A DNA stretch of 64,000 bases from Acidimicrobiaceae bacterium (GTDB lineage Bacteria; Actinomycetota; Acidimicrobiia; Acidimicrobiales; Ilumatobacteraceae): NCBI GenBank assembly GCA_020637235.1, contig JACJWG010000013.1, positions 1-64,000 of the forward strand, read 5' to 3'. Of the stretch, positions 35,145 to 43,997 are shown one piece after another. The number at the start of each line of letters is the position of its first letter. Position 1 is the stretch's first letter. Position numbers and translations under genes: made by a program. A model generated the notes under the pieces. That model made no database searches. It was not told the DNA's origin and was given only the letters and a program-made list of their open reading frames with translations.

Positions 35145-35753
35145 ATGCCACACCCCACGTCTCGACGTGTCCCGGTCGGTGTGCTGGCGCTGATCGCCCT
35201 GTTCGGTGCCTGCTCGGGCGGCGACGGTGGCGATGCTGCCACCGAGGGGTCGCCCGGTGGCTCCTCGCTGCCGCCGGTCGCCACCACGGCGGCGACCAGT
35301 GCGTCCACCACCCCTGCCACGTCTGCCGCACCACCAGCGACGCTCGCTCCGGTGACCGCCGCCACGTCCGCGCCCACCACCGTGGCGCCGACGGCACCGC
35401 CGGTCACCACCGTCGCGGTGACGGCACCGCCGACCACGCCGCCCCCGACGGCCGCCACACCCACCACGGCGACGGCGGCGACCACCGCCGGCGGTCCGCC
35501 GTGCGTGCTGGCCGACATCGTCGCCCAGACGCAGACCCAATACGAGGGGATCACGCCGAGCGACGTGCGCTGCGCGGGTGATTGGGCCTCCTGGGTGGGG
35601 CGACCCGACGACCCGTTCGTGGCCGACGGCTACTTCGCCGTGGCTCGCTGGTCGGGTGGCTCGTGGACCCTCATGAACCTGGGCACGGCCGGTATCTGCG
35701 CCGACGCCGGTGTGCCTGCCGACCTCTGGGATCCACTCGGCTGCTTCGAGTGA
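35145..35753 (+). CDS. Lipoprotein with Thr/Ala/Pro linker and C-terminal four-Cys domain
   Basis: 202 residues. Lipobox LFGAC (Cys23), then about 95 residues of Thr/Ala/Pro/Val low complexity, then a compact domain of about 80 residues with Cys in PPCVLAD, DVRCAGDW, GICADAG and PLGCFE. The domain holds YFAVARWSGGSWTLMNLG, a repeat-like beta segment. Family unknown to me. The ATG lies 8 bp after the mutase stop, so probably transcribed with it, though no functional link is evident. Confidence 0.65.
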   Translation: MPHPTSRRVPVGVLALIALFGACSGGDGGDAATEGSPGGSSLPPVATTAATSASTTPATSAAPPATLAPVTAATSAPTTVAPTAPPVTTVAVTAPPTTPPPTAATPTTATAATTAGGPPCVLADIVAQTQTQYEGITPSDVRCAGDWASWVGRPDDPFVADGYFAVARWSGGSWTLMNLGTAGICADAGVPADLWDPLGCFE

Positions 35754-35778
35754 GCGCCGCTCCGCGAGACTCGCGGCG

Positions 35779-36639
35779 ATGAGCACCCCGCTGCACTCCC
35801 GCGTCACCTGTACCGGCGCCAACGGTGTCGGACTGGTGGCCGACGCCTACGGTCATCCCGACGATCCGGCGGTGCTGCTGCTCCACGGCGGCGGGCAAAC
35901 CAGGCATTCGTGGGGCGGCACCGCGGCGACGCTGGCCCGCACCGGCTTCTACGCGGTCAGCGCCGACCTGCGCGGCCACGGCGACAGCGACTGGGATCCC
36001 GAGGGCCACTACGGGCTCGACGCGTTCCGTGTCGACACGGAGGCGTGGTGCGCGCTGCTCGGCCGGCCGGTGGTGGTGGGCGCGTCGATGGGCGGCATGG
36101 CGGGCCTGTGGACCGAGGGCACCCGGGCGCGCGACGGACTCGAGCCTGCCGGCCGGGCGCTCGTGATGGTCGACATCGCGCACCGCACCGAGCCCGACGG
36201 TGTGGCCCGGATCATCTCGTTCATGACCGGACGGCCCGAGGGGTTCGCCACCCTCGACGAGGCCGCCGACGCGATCGCCGAGTACCTGCCGCACCGGCCA
36301 CGGCCCACCAACCTCGACGGTCTCGCCCGCAACCTGCGCCTCGGCGACGACGGTCGCTACCACTGGCACTGGGACCCCGCGTTCATGGATCCCGACCGGC
36401 CACGCACGTCGAACGCGGGCGACACCTTCGCCGATCTGGCTCGCCTGCTGCGGATCCCCGTGCTGGTGGTGCGCGGGCGGATGAGCGACGTGCTCAGCGA
36501 AGAGGCCGCGCAGGAGTTCCTCACGCTCGTGCCCCATGCTCGGTACGTCGACGTCGGCGACGCACATCACATGGTGGCCGGCGACAAGAACGACAGCTTC
36601 ACCACGGCCGTAGTGGAGTTCCTCGGCGAGATCCGCTGA
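35779..36639 (+). CDS. Alpha/beta hydrolase
   Basis: 286 residues from ATG 35779. LLLHGGGQTRHSW is the oxyanion turn, ADLRGHGDSDW follows, the nucleophile elbow is GASMGG (about residue 103), and the catalytic His is in GDAHHMVAGD. The latter motif and overall layout match peroxidase/hydrolase-type proteins of the family. Substrate unknown. It is followed directly by pgl. Confidence 0.8.
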   Translation: MSTPLHSRVTCTGANGVGLVADAYGHPDDPAVLLLHGGGQTRHSWGGTAATLARTGFYAVSADLRGHGDSDWDPEGHYGLDAFRVDTEAWCALLGRPVVVGASMGGMAGLWTEGTRARDGLEPAGRALVMVDIAHRTEPDGVARIISFMTGRPEGFATLDEAADAIAEYLPHRPRPTNLDGLARNLRLGDDGRYHWHWDPAFMDPDRPRTSNAGDTFADLARLLRIPVLVVRGRMSDVLSEEAAQEFLTLVPHARYVDVGDAHHMVAGDKNDSFTTAVVEFLGEIR

Positions 36640-36644
36640 CGGCG

Positions 36645-37310
36645 GTGGAGATCAGGGTCGCCCCCGACGCCGACGCTGCGGCCGACGTCGCCGCGGCGGC
36701 GATCGCTCGCCGGCTCGCAACCGCGGTGCGCGCCCGAGGCACGGCGTCGGTGGCCTTCAGCGGCGGCAGCACGCCCGTCCGCATGCTCGCCGTGTTGGCC
36801 GACGCCGCGACCCACGGGCCGGTGGTGCCGTGGCCGGCGGTGCACGTGTTCCAGGTGGACGAGCGGGTCGCCCCCGACGGCGACCCGGCGCGCAACGTCG
36901 CACTGCTCGAACCGCTGCGCGCGGCAGGCGCCCGAGTGCACCCGATGCCGGTCACCGCGTCCGACCTCCGGCGGGCGGTCCGGCGCCACGCCGCGTCGCT
37001 CCCGCTCCGGTTCGACGTGGTGCACCTGGGCGTCGGCGACGACGGCCACACCGCGTCGTGGCCGCCCGGCGATCCGGTGATCGAGTCGCCCGACCCGGTC
37101 GCGATCAGTGCCCCCTACGCCGGATACGTGCGTACGACCCTCACCCCGCCCGTGGTGAACCGAGCGCGGAGCCGGGTGCTGCTGGTGGCCGGCGCAGCCA
37201 AGCGGGAGCCGCTCGCGCGATGGTTGGCCGGTGATCGGTCGCTGCCGGTGAGCGCGGTCCGGCGGACGTCGACGCTGCTGGTGGTCGACACCGCCGCAGC
37301 GCCCGGCTGA
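36645..37310 (+). CDS. pgl: 6-phosphogluconolactonase
   Basis: 221 residues from GTG 36645. Family motifs are VAFSGGSTP (about residue 35), VFQVDERVAP (about 68), and LGVGDDGHTASWPPGD (about 128), the last in place of the common GMGxDGHTASLFPG. It opens 6-phosphogluconolactone in the oxidative pentose-phosphate or Entner-Doudoroff route. Adjacent to pgi 16 bp downstream, grouping two glucose-6-phosphate-centred steps. Five bp separates it from the upstream hydrolase. Confidence 0.88.
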   Translation: MEIRVAPDADAAADVAAAAIARRLATAVRARGTASVAFSGGSTPVRMLAVLADAATHGPVVPWPAVHVFQVDERVAPDGDPARNVALLEPLRAAGARVHPMPVTASDLRRAVRRHAASLPLRFDVVHLGVGDDGHTASWPPGDPVIESPDPVAISAPYAGYVRTTLTPPVVNRARSRVLLVAGAAKREPLARWLAGDRSLPVSAVRRTSTLLVVDTAAAPG

Positions 37311-37311
37311 G

Positions 37312-37317
37312 TAGCGT
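37312..37317 (+). promoter_or_regulatory. TAnnnT -10 hexamer before pgi
   Basis: TAGCGT lies 9 nt before ATG 37327, immediately after the pgl stop; an internal promoter for pgi is possible. Confidence 0.35.
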
Positions 37318-37326
37318 CGGCGGTCG

Positions 37327-38955
37327 ATGGACACCGCTGACGGCCCTCTCGACATCACCACCACCACGGCGTGGGCGACGCTGTGCTCGACGCCGCGACC
37401 GCCGCACCTGCGCGAGCTGTTCGCCGCCGACCCCACACGTGCGGCGAGGTACACCACCACGGCCGGCGACCTCCGCGTCGACTGGTCGAAGCACCTCGTC
37501 GACGACGCCGTGGTGGCCGCGATGCTCGACGTGGTACGAGCCAGTTCGTTCGAGGCGCGACGAGCGGCGATGTTCCGAGGCGACGCGATCAACGCCACCG
37601 AGGGTCGGGCCGTGCTGCACACCGCGCTCCGGTCGCCCCGTGGCGCACGCATCGAGGTGGACGGTCACGACGTCGTCCCCGACGTGCACGAGGTGATCGA
37701 CGCGATGGCGGTGTTCGCCGAGCGCGTCCGTGGCGGCGCCTGGCGGGGAGCGACCGGGCAGCCGATCCGCACCGTGGTGAACATCGGCATCGGTGGCAGC
37801 GACCTGGGGCCGGCCATGGCCTACCTGGCGACGCGTGCGTTCGGCCGGCCCGACCTCCGCTGCCGCTTCGTCAGCAACGTCGACGGCGCCGATCTGCACG
37901 ACAACCTCGCCGACCTCGACCCGGCGACGACGCTGTTCGTCATCAGCTCGAAGACGTTCACCACGATCGAGACGATCACCAATGCGACCGCGGCCCGCTC
38001 GTGGTTGGTCGAGCACCTCGGCGACGACGCCGTGCCCCACCACTTCGTCGCCGTCAGCACCAACGCCGCCGAGGTGGCCCGGTTCGGCATCGACACCGCC
38101 AACATGTTCGGCTTCTGGGACTGGGTCGGTGGGCGGTACTCGGTCGACTCGGCGATCGGGTTGTCGTTGATGATCGCGATCGGGCCGGACGGTTTCCGCG
38201 ACTTCCTGGCCGGCTTCCACACCATCGACCGTCACCTCGTGGAGGCGCCGCTCGAGCAGAACGTGCCGGTGATCATCGCCGCGCTCGGTATCTGGTACAC
38301 GAACGTGCTGGGCGCGCAGAGCAAGGCGGTGCTGCCCTACGCCCACGAGCTGCGCCGGTTCCCGGCCTATCTGCAGCAGCTCGACATGGAGAGCAACGGC
38401 AAGAGCGTGCGCCTCGACGGCTCGCCGGTCGCCACCGGCACCGGCCCGATCGTGTGGGGCGAACCCGGCACCAACGGCCAGCACGCGTTCTACCAACTGC
38501 TCCACCAGGGCACCCACCTCGTCCCGGTCGACTTCATCGGCTTCGCCCGACCCAACCATCCGCTGATCGAGCAGCACGACCTGCTCATGTCGAACCTCTT
38601 CGCGCAGGGCGAGGCGCTCGCGTTCGGCAAGACCCTCGACGAGGTGCGCGCCGAAGGCATCGCCGAACACCAGCAGGCGCACCGCGTGTTCCCCGGCAAC
38701 CGACCGAGCACCACCATCCTCGCGCCCCAGCTCACGCCGTTCGTGCTGGGCGAGCTGATCGCGCTGTACGAGCACGTCGTGTTCGTGCAGGGCTGTGTGT
38801 GGGGGATCAACAGCTTCGACCAGTGGGGGGTGGAGCTGGGCAAGGCGCTCGCCAACCGGATCACCCCCGAGCTCACCGGCACCGAGCCGCCCGCGCACGA
38901 CGCGTCGACGGCGGCGCTGGTCGAGTGGTACCGGGTGCACCGAGCCACTGCGTGA
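37327..38955 (+). CDS. pgi: Glucose-6-phosphate isomerase
   Basis: 542 residues, the usual length for the bacterial enzyme. Signature segments are NIGIGGSDLGPAMAY, VISSKTFTTIETITNA, the family pattern VGGRYSVDSAIGLS, the catalytic region GEPGTNGQHAFYQLLHQGT, and a C-terminal FDQWGVELGK. It interconverts glucose-6-phosphate and fructose-6-phosphate. Convergent with the MBL-fold gene. Confidence 0.97.
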   Translation: MDTADGPLDITTTTAWATLCSTPRPPHLRELFAADPTRAARYTTTAGDLRVDWSKHLVDDAVVAAMLDVVRASSFEARRAAMFRGDAINATEGRAVLHTALRSPRGARIEVDGHDVVPDVHEVIDAMAVFAERVRGGAWRGATGQPIRTVVNIGIGGSDLGPAMAYLATRAFGRPDLRCRFVSNVDGADLHDNLADLDPATTLFVISSKTFTTIETITNATAARSWLVEHLGDDAVPHHFVAVSTNAAEVARFGIDTANMFGFWDWVGGRYSVDSAIGLSLMIAIGPDGFRDFLAGFHTIDRHLVEAPLEQNVPVIIAALGIWYTNVLGAQSKAVLPYAHELRRFPAYLQQLDMESNGKSVRLDGSPVATGTGPIVWGEPGTNGQHAFYQLLHQGTHLVPVDFIGFARPNHPLIEQHDLLMSNLFAQGEALAFGKTLDEVRAEGIAEHQQAHRVFPGNRPSTTILAPQLTPFVLGELIALYEHVVFVQGCVWGINSFDQWGVELGKALANRITPELTGTEPPAHDASTAALVEWYRVHRATA

Positions 38956-38985
38956 GCAGCCTCCACACGGCGTGACACGGGTGCA

Positions 38986-39795
38986 TCAGCGTCCGTCGAA
39001 CCGCCCGAGTTCGCCGGGCACCAGCACGTCGCCGGCCCGACCGACGAGCACCCGCAGCCCGCGTTCGGCGGCGAGCCGCTCGGCGAGCGCGTCGAGGTCG
39101 CGCTCGTCGAAGGCGGGTGCGTGGTGGACGAGCGCCACACAGGGCACGTGGCAGCGCTGCGCGAGGCCTGCTGCGTACTGCGCCACCGTGTGACCCGCCG
39201 GGACCGGGACGTCGCGGGCGGCATCGGCCATCGTGCCGTGCAGCAGCACGTCGACGCCGTAGACCAGGTCGACCGCGTCCGGGTGGTACGCCCCCCATCC
39301 GTGCGGGCCGCGTCCGAGTTGCTGGGGCTCGTGGTCCGGCACGTAGGCGAACGCGCCCATGGCGTCGCTGACGCGGAAGCCGTACGTGAGCCGCCGCCCG
39401 TGGGGCACGGCGCGCACTCGCACCTCGAACGGTCCGATCCCGTGATCGCCCACGCGCAAGGGTGTGGTGGGCATCCGGTCGAGGTCGTGGGGGAGCACCG
39501 TGCCCGCCGGGACGCGCACGTCGAGGCGGTGTGCACCGTCCGCATCGCACCACCGGCGCAGTCCCGCCACGTGTCCGCGATGGGCGTGGGACACCAGGAT
39601 CGGCGGCGGCTCGCGAACGCCGAGCTCGTCGGCGATGCCCGCGAGGCCGGTGCCGGCGTCGAGCACCAGCCGCACCACACCGGCGTCGTCGTCGACGGCG
39701 ATGCAGCTGGTGAGCCCGCCGCCGTCGGCGGCCCCGGATCCCGCGCCGGAACTCGAACCCGAACCTGCACGCACGCCGAGGAGCCGGATCCGCAT
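38986..39795 (-). CDS. Metallo-beta-lactamase-fold protein with an altered HxHxDH motif
   Basis: 269 residues of the RNase Z/phosphodiesterase-like branch. The zinc motif reads SHAHRGHVAGL, so the Asp of HxHxDH is Gly. Other ligand candidates are kept: VPHGRR, GVDVLLHGTM (Asp) and VHHAPAFDERD. An N-terminal Gly/Ser insert (SGSSSGAGSGAADGGG) follows MRIRLLG. Loss of the second-site Asp may leave a mononuclear or inactive enzyme. Start ATG 39795. Confidence 0.7.
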   Translation of the reverse strand: MRIRLLGVRAGSGSSSGAGSGAADGGGLTSCIAVDDDAGVVRLVLDAGTGLAGIADELGVREPPPILVSHAHRGHVAGLRRWCDADGAHRLDVRVPAGTVLPHDLDRMPTTPLRVGDHGIGPFEVRVRAVPHGRRLTYGFRVSDAMGAFAYVPDHEPQQLGRGPHGWGAYHPDAVDLVYGVDVLLHGTMADAARDVPVPAGHTVAQYAAGLAQRCHVPCVALVHHAPAFDERDLDALAERLAAERGLRVLVGRAGDVLVPGELGRFDGR

Positions 39796-39921
39796 GCTGA
39801 TCGAGCGAACCACCGGTGCCGCCCCGCGTCTGTGCCCGCCCTGACACTCGGTCGCTCGTGGCGATGCGAAGCTGTGCCGGATGAGCGCCAGGGGCTCCCG
39901 TTTTCGCGAGGCCGGTCCGGC

Positions 39922-42507
39922 GTGAGCTCGCTGCCGTCGGGCCAGGTGACCCTGATGCTCACCGACATCGAAGGATCGACACGGCTGTTCCGGGCGCACG
40001 TGGCCGCGTATCCGGGGATGCTGCTCCGCCATCAGCGCGTGCTCGCCGGCATCGCTGCGGCACACGGCGGCGTCCTCGTCGACACCGAGGGTGACTCGGC
40101 GCTGTTCGCCTTCGACGACGCCGTCGGCGCCGCTGGTGCCGCGCTCGCCGTGGGCCCGGCCCTCGCGACGGCCGACTGGGCCGACGGTCCGGCGCCGCGT
40201 GTGCGTGTCGGGCTGCACGTCGACGAGCTCGAACCGGTCGACACGCCGGCGGGCCAGCGCTACGTGTCGCTCGGCGTCCACCGCGTGGCGCGGGTCGCCG
40301 CAGCGGCGCACGCCGAGCAGGTGGTGGTCACCGACGCGGTGCGTCGGGCGTTGATCGGTCGGGTCGATCCTGCACGCGTCGTCCTGGTCGAGCTCGGCGA
40401 CTACCACCTCCGGGGGTTCGACGTCGCGGCCCGCTTGCTCGAGCTGCGCGCCGTCGGCGACGACCGCACCTTCCCGCCCGTGCGCGCCGCGGTGGCCGAC
40501 GACCGCACGTCGGACGCGCTCTCGCCCCTGATCGGCCGGGCGAGTGACGTGGCGGCGCTCACCGAGTTGGTGGGGCGTGAACGGTTGGTCACCGTCGTCG
40601 GCCCGGGCGGCTGCGGCAAGTCGCGGTTGGCCCGCGAGGTCCTGCTGCGCCTGCCGGTGCGTCCCGACGGCATCCGGCGCGTCGAGCTCGCGCCGATCGC
40701 CGACCGGTCGTCGGTGGCCGGTGCGATCGCCGCCGCGATCGGCGTCCGGCTCGACGAGGAGCGGTCGGTGCGCGACCAGTTGGTGGACGAGCTGGGCGAT
40801 CTCGACCTGTTGGTGCTGCTCGACAACTGCGAACACGTGCTCGACGAGGTGGCGATCCTCGCCCAGTCGATCGTGCGTCGCTGCCCGCAGGTGTCGTTGC
40901 TGGGCACGTCGCGCCTGCCCGTCGATCTGCCGGGTGAGGCCGTGTTCGAGCTCGAGCCCCTCGGACGCGATGATGCCGTCGCCCTGTTCCGGGCGCGCGC
41001 CGGGACGGATCCGATCGGCACCGACGACCGCGAGGGCCTCCGACAGGTGAGCCGCATCTGCGACGCGCTCGATCGGCTGCCGCTCGCCGTCGAGCTCGCC
41101 GCCGGCTGCCTCGTCTCGATGACCGTCGAGGAGCTGGCCGCCGCGATCCACGATCGTCCCGACGGCACGATGGACGACCGATTCGAGCTGCTCGTCACCG
41201 GATCCGTCGCCGTGCCCGAGCGTCACCGAGCCCTGACCGACCTCCTCGAGCACGGCCACCGGCTCCTCGATCCCGACGCCCGCGTCGCCCTCCGCCGGCT
41301 GTCGGTGTACGCGGCCCCCTTCGACGCCACGATGGCGAGTTGGGCGGTGGACGCACGAGCGGCACCGGTCCTGCGCACGCTGGTGGCCCACCGGCTGCTG
41401 TCGATCGAGCGTGCGGCGGGCACCACGTGGTACCGGATGCACGCGAACGTGCGTCACTTCGCCCAGCGCCAGTTGCGGGCGAACGACGAGCTGGGTTCGA
41501 CACTCGGCCGTGTCGTGCGGCGCGCGCTCGAGGCCCACCCGCTCGATGGGCCCGTGGACGCGGCATTCCTGCAGCGTGGCGAGGCGCTGCGGCCGAACCT
41601 GCGGGCCATCACCGAGCAGTGCCTCGTCGTCGATCCGGTCGCCATGTGCCGGATGGCCGTGCTCCTGGCCCGGCTCGGATGGGCCGCCTTCGACGCCCAC
41701 CTCGACCTCGAGCAGCTGGGTCGCTGGGCAGCCGCTGCGCCGCTCGATCGTCCCGAGGGGCGCGCGCTGCTCGCCCAGCTGACGTTCCTGCTGTCGTTGG
41801 CCGGACGAACCGACGAGGCGTCTGCCTGGCTCGACCGCTACCACCGCAGCGCCGTCGCCTGCGGGGGCGACGATCCCCTCCGGCCGGGATGGGTGCTGCG
41901 CGGGTACCTGGACATCGCCCTCGGTCGTCCCGGCGCAGCGATCGCCGGACTCGATGCGCACGACCACGTCCCGCTGCCCGACGAGGGGCGGATGATGGTC
42001 CTCTGGGTTCGTTCGACGGCGCACGCGATGACCGGCGACCGCACGAGAGAGTTGGCCGACGAGGAGGTCGCCCTCCGGCTGGCGCGTCGCGTCGGTCTCG
42101 CCAACGCCGTGGCGGTGTTGGAGGGCAACCTCGTCGAGCGGCACGCCACGGTGTCCGGCTGGCGGTCGCAGGCGGGTGCGGTGCTCGACGTGATCGACCG
42201 CATGATCGACCTCGGTCGATCGGTCGGGCTGATGCTGGCCGAGACCTGGCGCGCCGGGCGCGTGGCGTACGACACCGGGCGACCTCAGGACGCGTGGACC
42301 CTGCTGTCGTCGTCGGTCGCGGTGATGGACCAACCGGGCGTCTACGTCCTCGACGACGGGGGCGACCACGCCGTGTTCGCCGAGCTGCAGGCGCGGGTGG
42401 CGTCGGGGGAGCTCGCGCCGGCCACGCCGCTGGAGGGCTGGGACCTGGTGGGCTTCGCCCGCCGGGTGCTGGCCGACGTCGTCCGCGACGACACGACCGT
42501 GCCCTGA
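39922..42507 (+). CDS. Class III nucleotide cyclase domain fused to an AAA/STAND-type ATPase
   Basis: 861 residues from GTG 39922. The cyclase domain (about 8-165) has metal Asp15 in LMLTDIEGST and Asp58 in DTEGDSALFAF. The usual VNxAxR is VHRVAR, with His for the catalytic Asn. Then an NTPase domain: Walker A GPGGCGKSR (about 229), LVLLDNCEHVLDEV, LLGTSRLPVDLPGE, and a helical C-terminal half. No C-terminal LuxR helix-turn-helix is seen. This architecture is common in actinobacteria and is thought to be regulatory. Transcribed alone. Confidence 0.82.
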   Translation: MSSLPSGQVTLMLTDIEGSTRLFRAHVAAYPGMLLRHQRVLAGIAAAHGGVLVDTEGDSALFAFDDAVGAAGAALAVGPALATADWADGPAPRVRVGLHVDELEPVDTPAGQRYVSLGVHRVARVAAAAHAEQVVVTDAVRRALIGRVDPARVVLVELGDYHLRGFDVAARLLELRAVGDDRTFPPVRAAVADDRTSDALSPLIGRASDVAALTELVGRERLVTVVGPGGCGKSRLAREVLLRLPVRPDGIRRVELAPIADRSSVAGAIAAAIGVRLDEERSVRDQLVDELGDLDLLVLLDNCEHVLDEVAILAQSIVRRCPQVSLLGTSRLPVDLPGEAVFELEPLGRDDAVALFRARAGTDPIGTDDREGLRQVSRICDALDRLPLAVELAAGCLVSMTVEELAAAIHDRPDGTMDDRFELLVTGSVAVPERHRALTDLLEHGHRLLDPDARVALRRLSVYAAPFDATMASWAVDARAAPVLRTLVAHRLLSIERAAGTTWYRMHANVRHFAQRQLRANDELGSTLGRVVRRALEAHPLDGPVDAAFLQRGEALRPNLRAITEQCLVVDPVAMCRMAVLLARLGWAAFDAHLDLEQLGRWAAAAPLDRPEGRALLAQLTFLLSLAGRTDEASAWLDRYHRSAVACGGDDPLRPGWVLRGYLDIALGRPGAAIAGLDAHDHVPLPDEGRMMVLWVRSTAHAMTGDRTRELADEEVALRLARRVGLANAVAVLEGNLVERHATVSGWRSQAGAVLDVIDRMIDLGRSVGLMLAETWRAGRVAYDTGRPQDAWTLLSSSVAVMDQPGVYVLDDGGDHAVFAELQARVASGELAPATPLEGWDLVGFARRVLADVVRDDTTVP

Positions 42508-42563
42508 CCCGACCCGTGGCCGGGTGCGTTCGCTTCTTCCCGCCGGGAGATTGTGTGGCACCA

Positions 42564-42569
42564 TACAGT
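42564..42569 (+). promoter_or_regulatory. Possible -10 hexamer for the acyl-CoA dehydrogenase
   Basis: TACAGT lies 55 nt upstream of ATG 42625; the gene has a GTGGAGGA ribosome-binding site, so this would be a leadered transcript. Confidence 0.3.
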
Positions 42570-42624
42570 CCGTCGGCGACGGCACCGAGGGGGTCGTCGC
42601 CCTGAGCGATCGTGGAGGACATCG

Positions 42625-43866
42625 ATGAGCGAGACCGAGCTGAGCCCTGCCGAGGAAGCTGCGTTCCGTGAGCGCTGCCGCGCGTTCCTGGAAGAACACG
42701 CGACCGGTGTGGGCGGCGGTCGGGCGGCCAGCGGTGAGGACCGCGGCGCCGGCCTGATGGCGACGGCGAAGAAGTTCCAGGGTGCGCTCGCCGAGGCAGG
42801 CCTCGCCGGGCTCGTCTACCCGACGGAGTACGGCGGTGCCGGCCTCACCCGCGCCCACGACCGAATCTGGCGCGAGACCTACCGCGACTACCCGGACATG
42901 ACGTCCGAACTGACGATCAGCCATGGCATGTGCCTGCCGGTGCTGAACGACTTCGGCACCCACGAGCAGAAGCTGCAGTTCCTCGGCGACAACATCGCGG
43001 CCCGCACGGTGTGGTGCCAGATGTTCTCCGAGCCGGGTGCCGGCTCCGACGTGGCGAGCCTGCAGACCAAGGCCGAGCTCGACGGCGACGAGTGGGTGAT
43101 CAACGGCCAGAAGGTGTGGACCACCCTCGCCCACCTGAGCGACTACGGCGTGCTGATCGCCCGCACCAACCCCGAGGCCCCCAAGCACGCCGGCATCTCG
43201 ATGTTCATCGTCGACATGAAGGACCCCGCCGTCGAGATCCGCCCGATCCACCAGATCGACGGTGGCAAGCACTTCAACGAGGTGTTCTTCAGCGACCTGC
43301 GGATCCCGAAAAGCTGGCTGCTCGGCGAGCTGAACAACGGCTGGAACCAGGCCACGGCGATGCTGATGTACGAGCGCGTGGCGATCGGCACCGGGTCGAG
43401 CAGCGGCATCAGCCACCCGAACGCCGACCGGCTCATCAACGACGCCGTGAAGCTCGGCAAGATCAACGAGCCCGTGCTGCGCCAGGACCTCATGCGCCTG
43501 TACGCTGAGGAGACCACGAAGTCGATGGTGGCGATGCGCACCCGCGCCGAGCTGAAGGCCGGCAAGGCCCCCGGCCCCGGTGGGTCGCTCGGCAAGCTCC
43601 ACGGCGCCAAGATCGCGAAGATGATGCGCTCGATCACCAGTGCGGTGCACGGCGCCGACGTCGTCGCCCACGACGGCGACGAGAAGCTGGCGATGCTGTC
43701 GCGCAGCATCCTCACGAGCTTCTCGGCACAGATCGCCGGCGGCACCGACGAGATCCAGAAGAACATCATCGGCGACCGCGTGCTCGGTCTGCCCCGCGAC
43801 ATCGCGGTCGACACCAAGGTGCCGTTCAAGGACCTGAAGGTCGGCACCCAGCGCAGCGCCGACTGA
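42625..43866 (+). CDS. Acyl-CoA dehydrogenase
   Basis: 413 residues. FAD/acyl-CoA dehydrogenase signatures are WCQMFSEPGAGSDVASLQT (about residues 132-150), WVINGQKVWTTLAH, and the C-terminal signature FSAQIAGGTDEIQKNIIGDRVLGLPRD. The substrate is not set by sequence; it removes hydrogens from C2-C3 of an acyl-CoA with FAD. It fits with the enoyl-CoA hydratases and mutase elsewhere in the window. ATG chosen after the GGAGGA site. Confidence 0.92.
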   Translation: MSETELSPAEEAAFRERCRAFLEEHATGVGGGRAASGEDRGAGLMATAKKFQGALAEAGLAGLVYPTEYGGAGLTRAHDRIWRETYRDYPDMTSELTISHGMCLPVLNDFGTHEQKLQFLGDNIAARTVWCQMFSEPGAGSDVASLQTKAELDGDEWVINGQKVWTTLAHLSDYGVLIARTNPEAPKHAGISMFIVDMKDPAVEIRPIHQIDGGKHFNEVFFSDLRIPKSWLLGELNNGWNQATAMLMYERVAIGTGSSSGISHPNADRLINDAVKLGKINEPVLRQDLMRLYAEETTKSMVAMRTRAELKAGKAPGPGGSLGKLHGAKIAKMMRSITSAVHGADVVAHDGDEKLAMLSRSILTSFSAQIAGGTDEIQKNIIGDRVLGLPRDIAVDTKVPFKDLKVGTQRSAD

Positions 43867-43886
43867 CCACTCGTCCGCCCTCCGAT

Positions 43887-43919
43887 GAGAGATGAGCGCC
43901 CACGCGGTGCTCATCTCTC
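43887..43919 (+). terminator. Terminator hairpin after the acyl-CoA dehydrogenase gene
   Basis: 11-bp perfect arms GAGAGATGAGC / GCTCATCTCTC, extended inward by a G-T and two G-C pairs, with a short CACGC loop. It starts 20 bp after the stop. Confidence 0.7.
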
Positions 43920-43997
43920 CTCGCGTCAGGGCCCGGTCGAGCGGGTCGCTACAGTGCGCGCACGGCGCTGACGGGGACGCGTCGGGAGGGGGACACG

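Noticed and set aside
32344..35397. Long minus-strand extension of the serine hydrolase through the mutase gene
   Set aside because: Antisense to a highly conserved mutase; the hydrolase starts at 33459 next to its own -10 hexamer.
38986..43914. Very long minus-strand open frame (over 1,600 codons)
   Set aside because: Only the last 269 codons (MBL-fold protein) look like a gene. The rest is antisense to the cyclase-ATPase and acyl-CoA dehydrogenase and is His/Arg/Gly-rich without domains, as expected in high-GC DNA.
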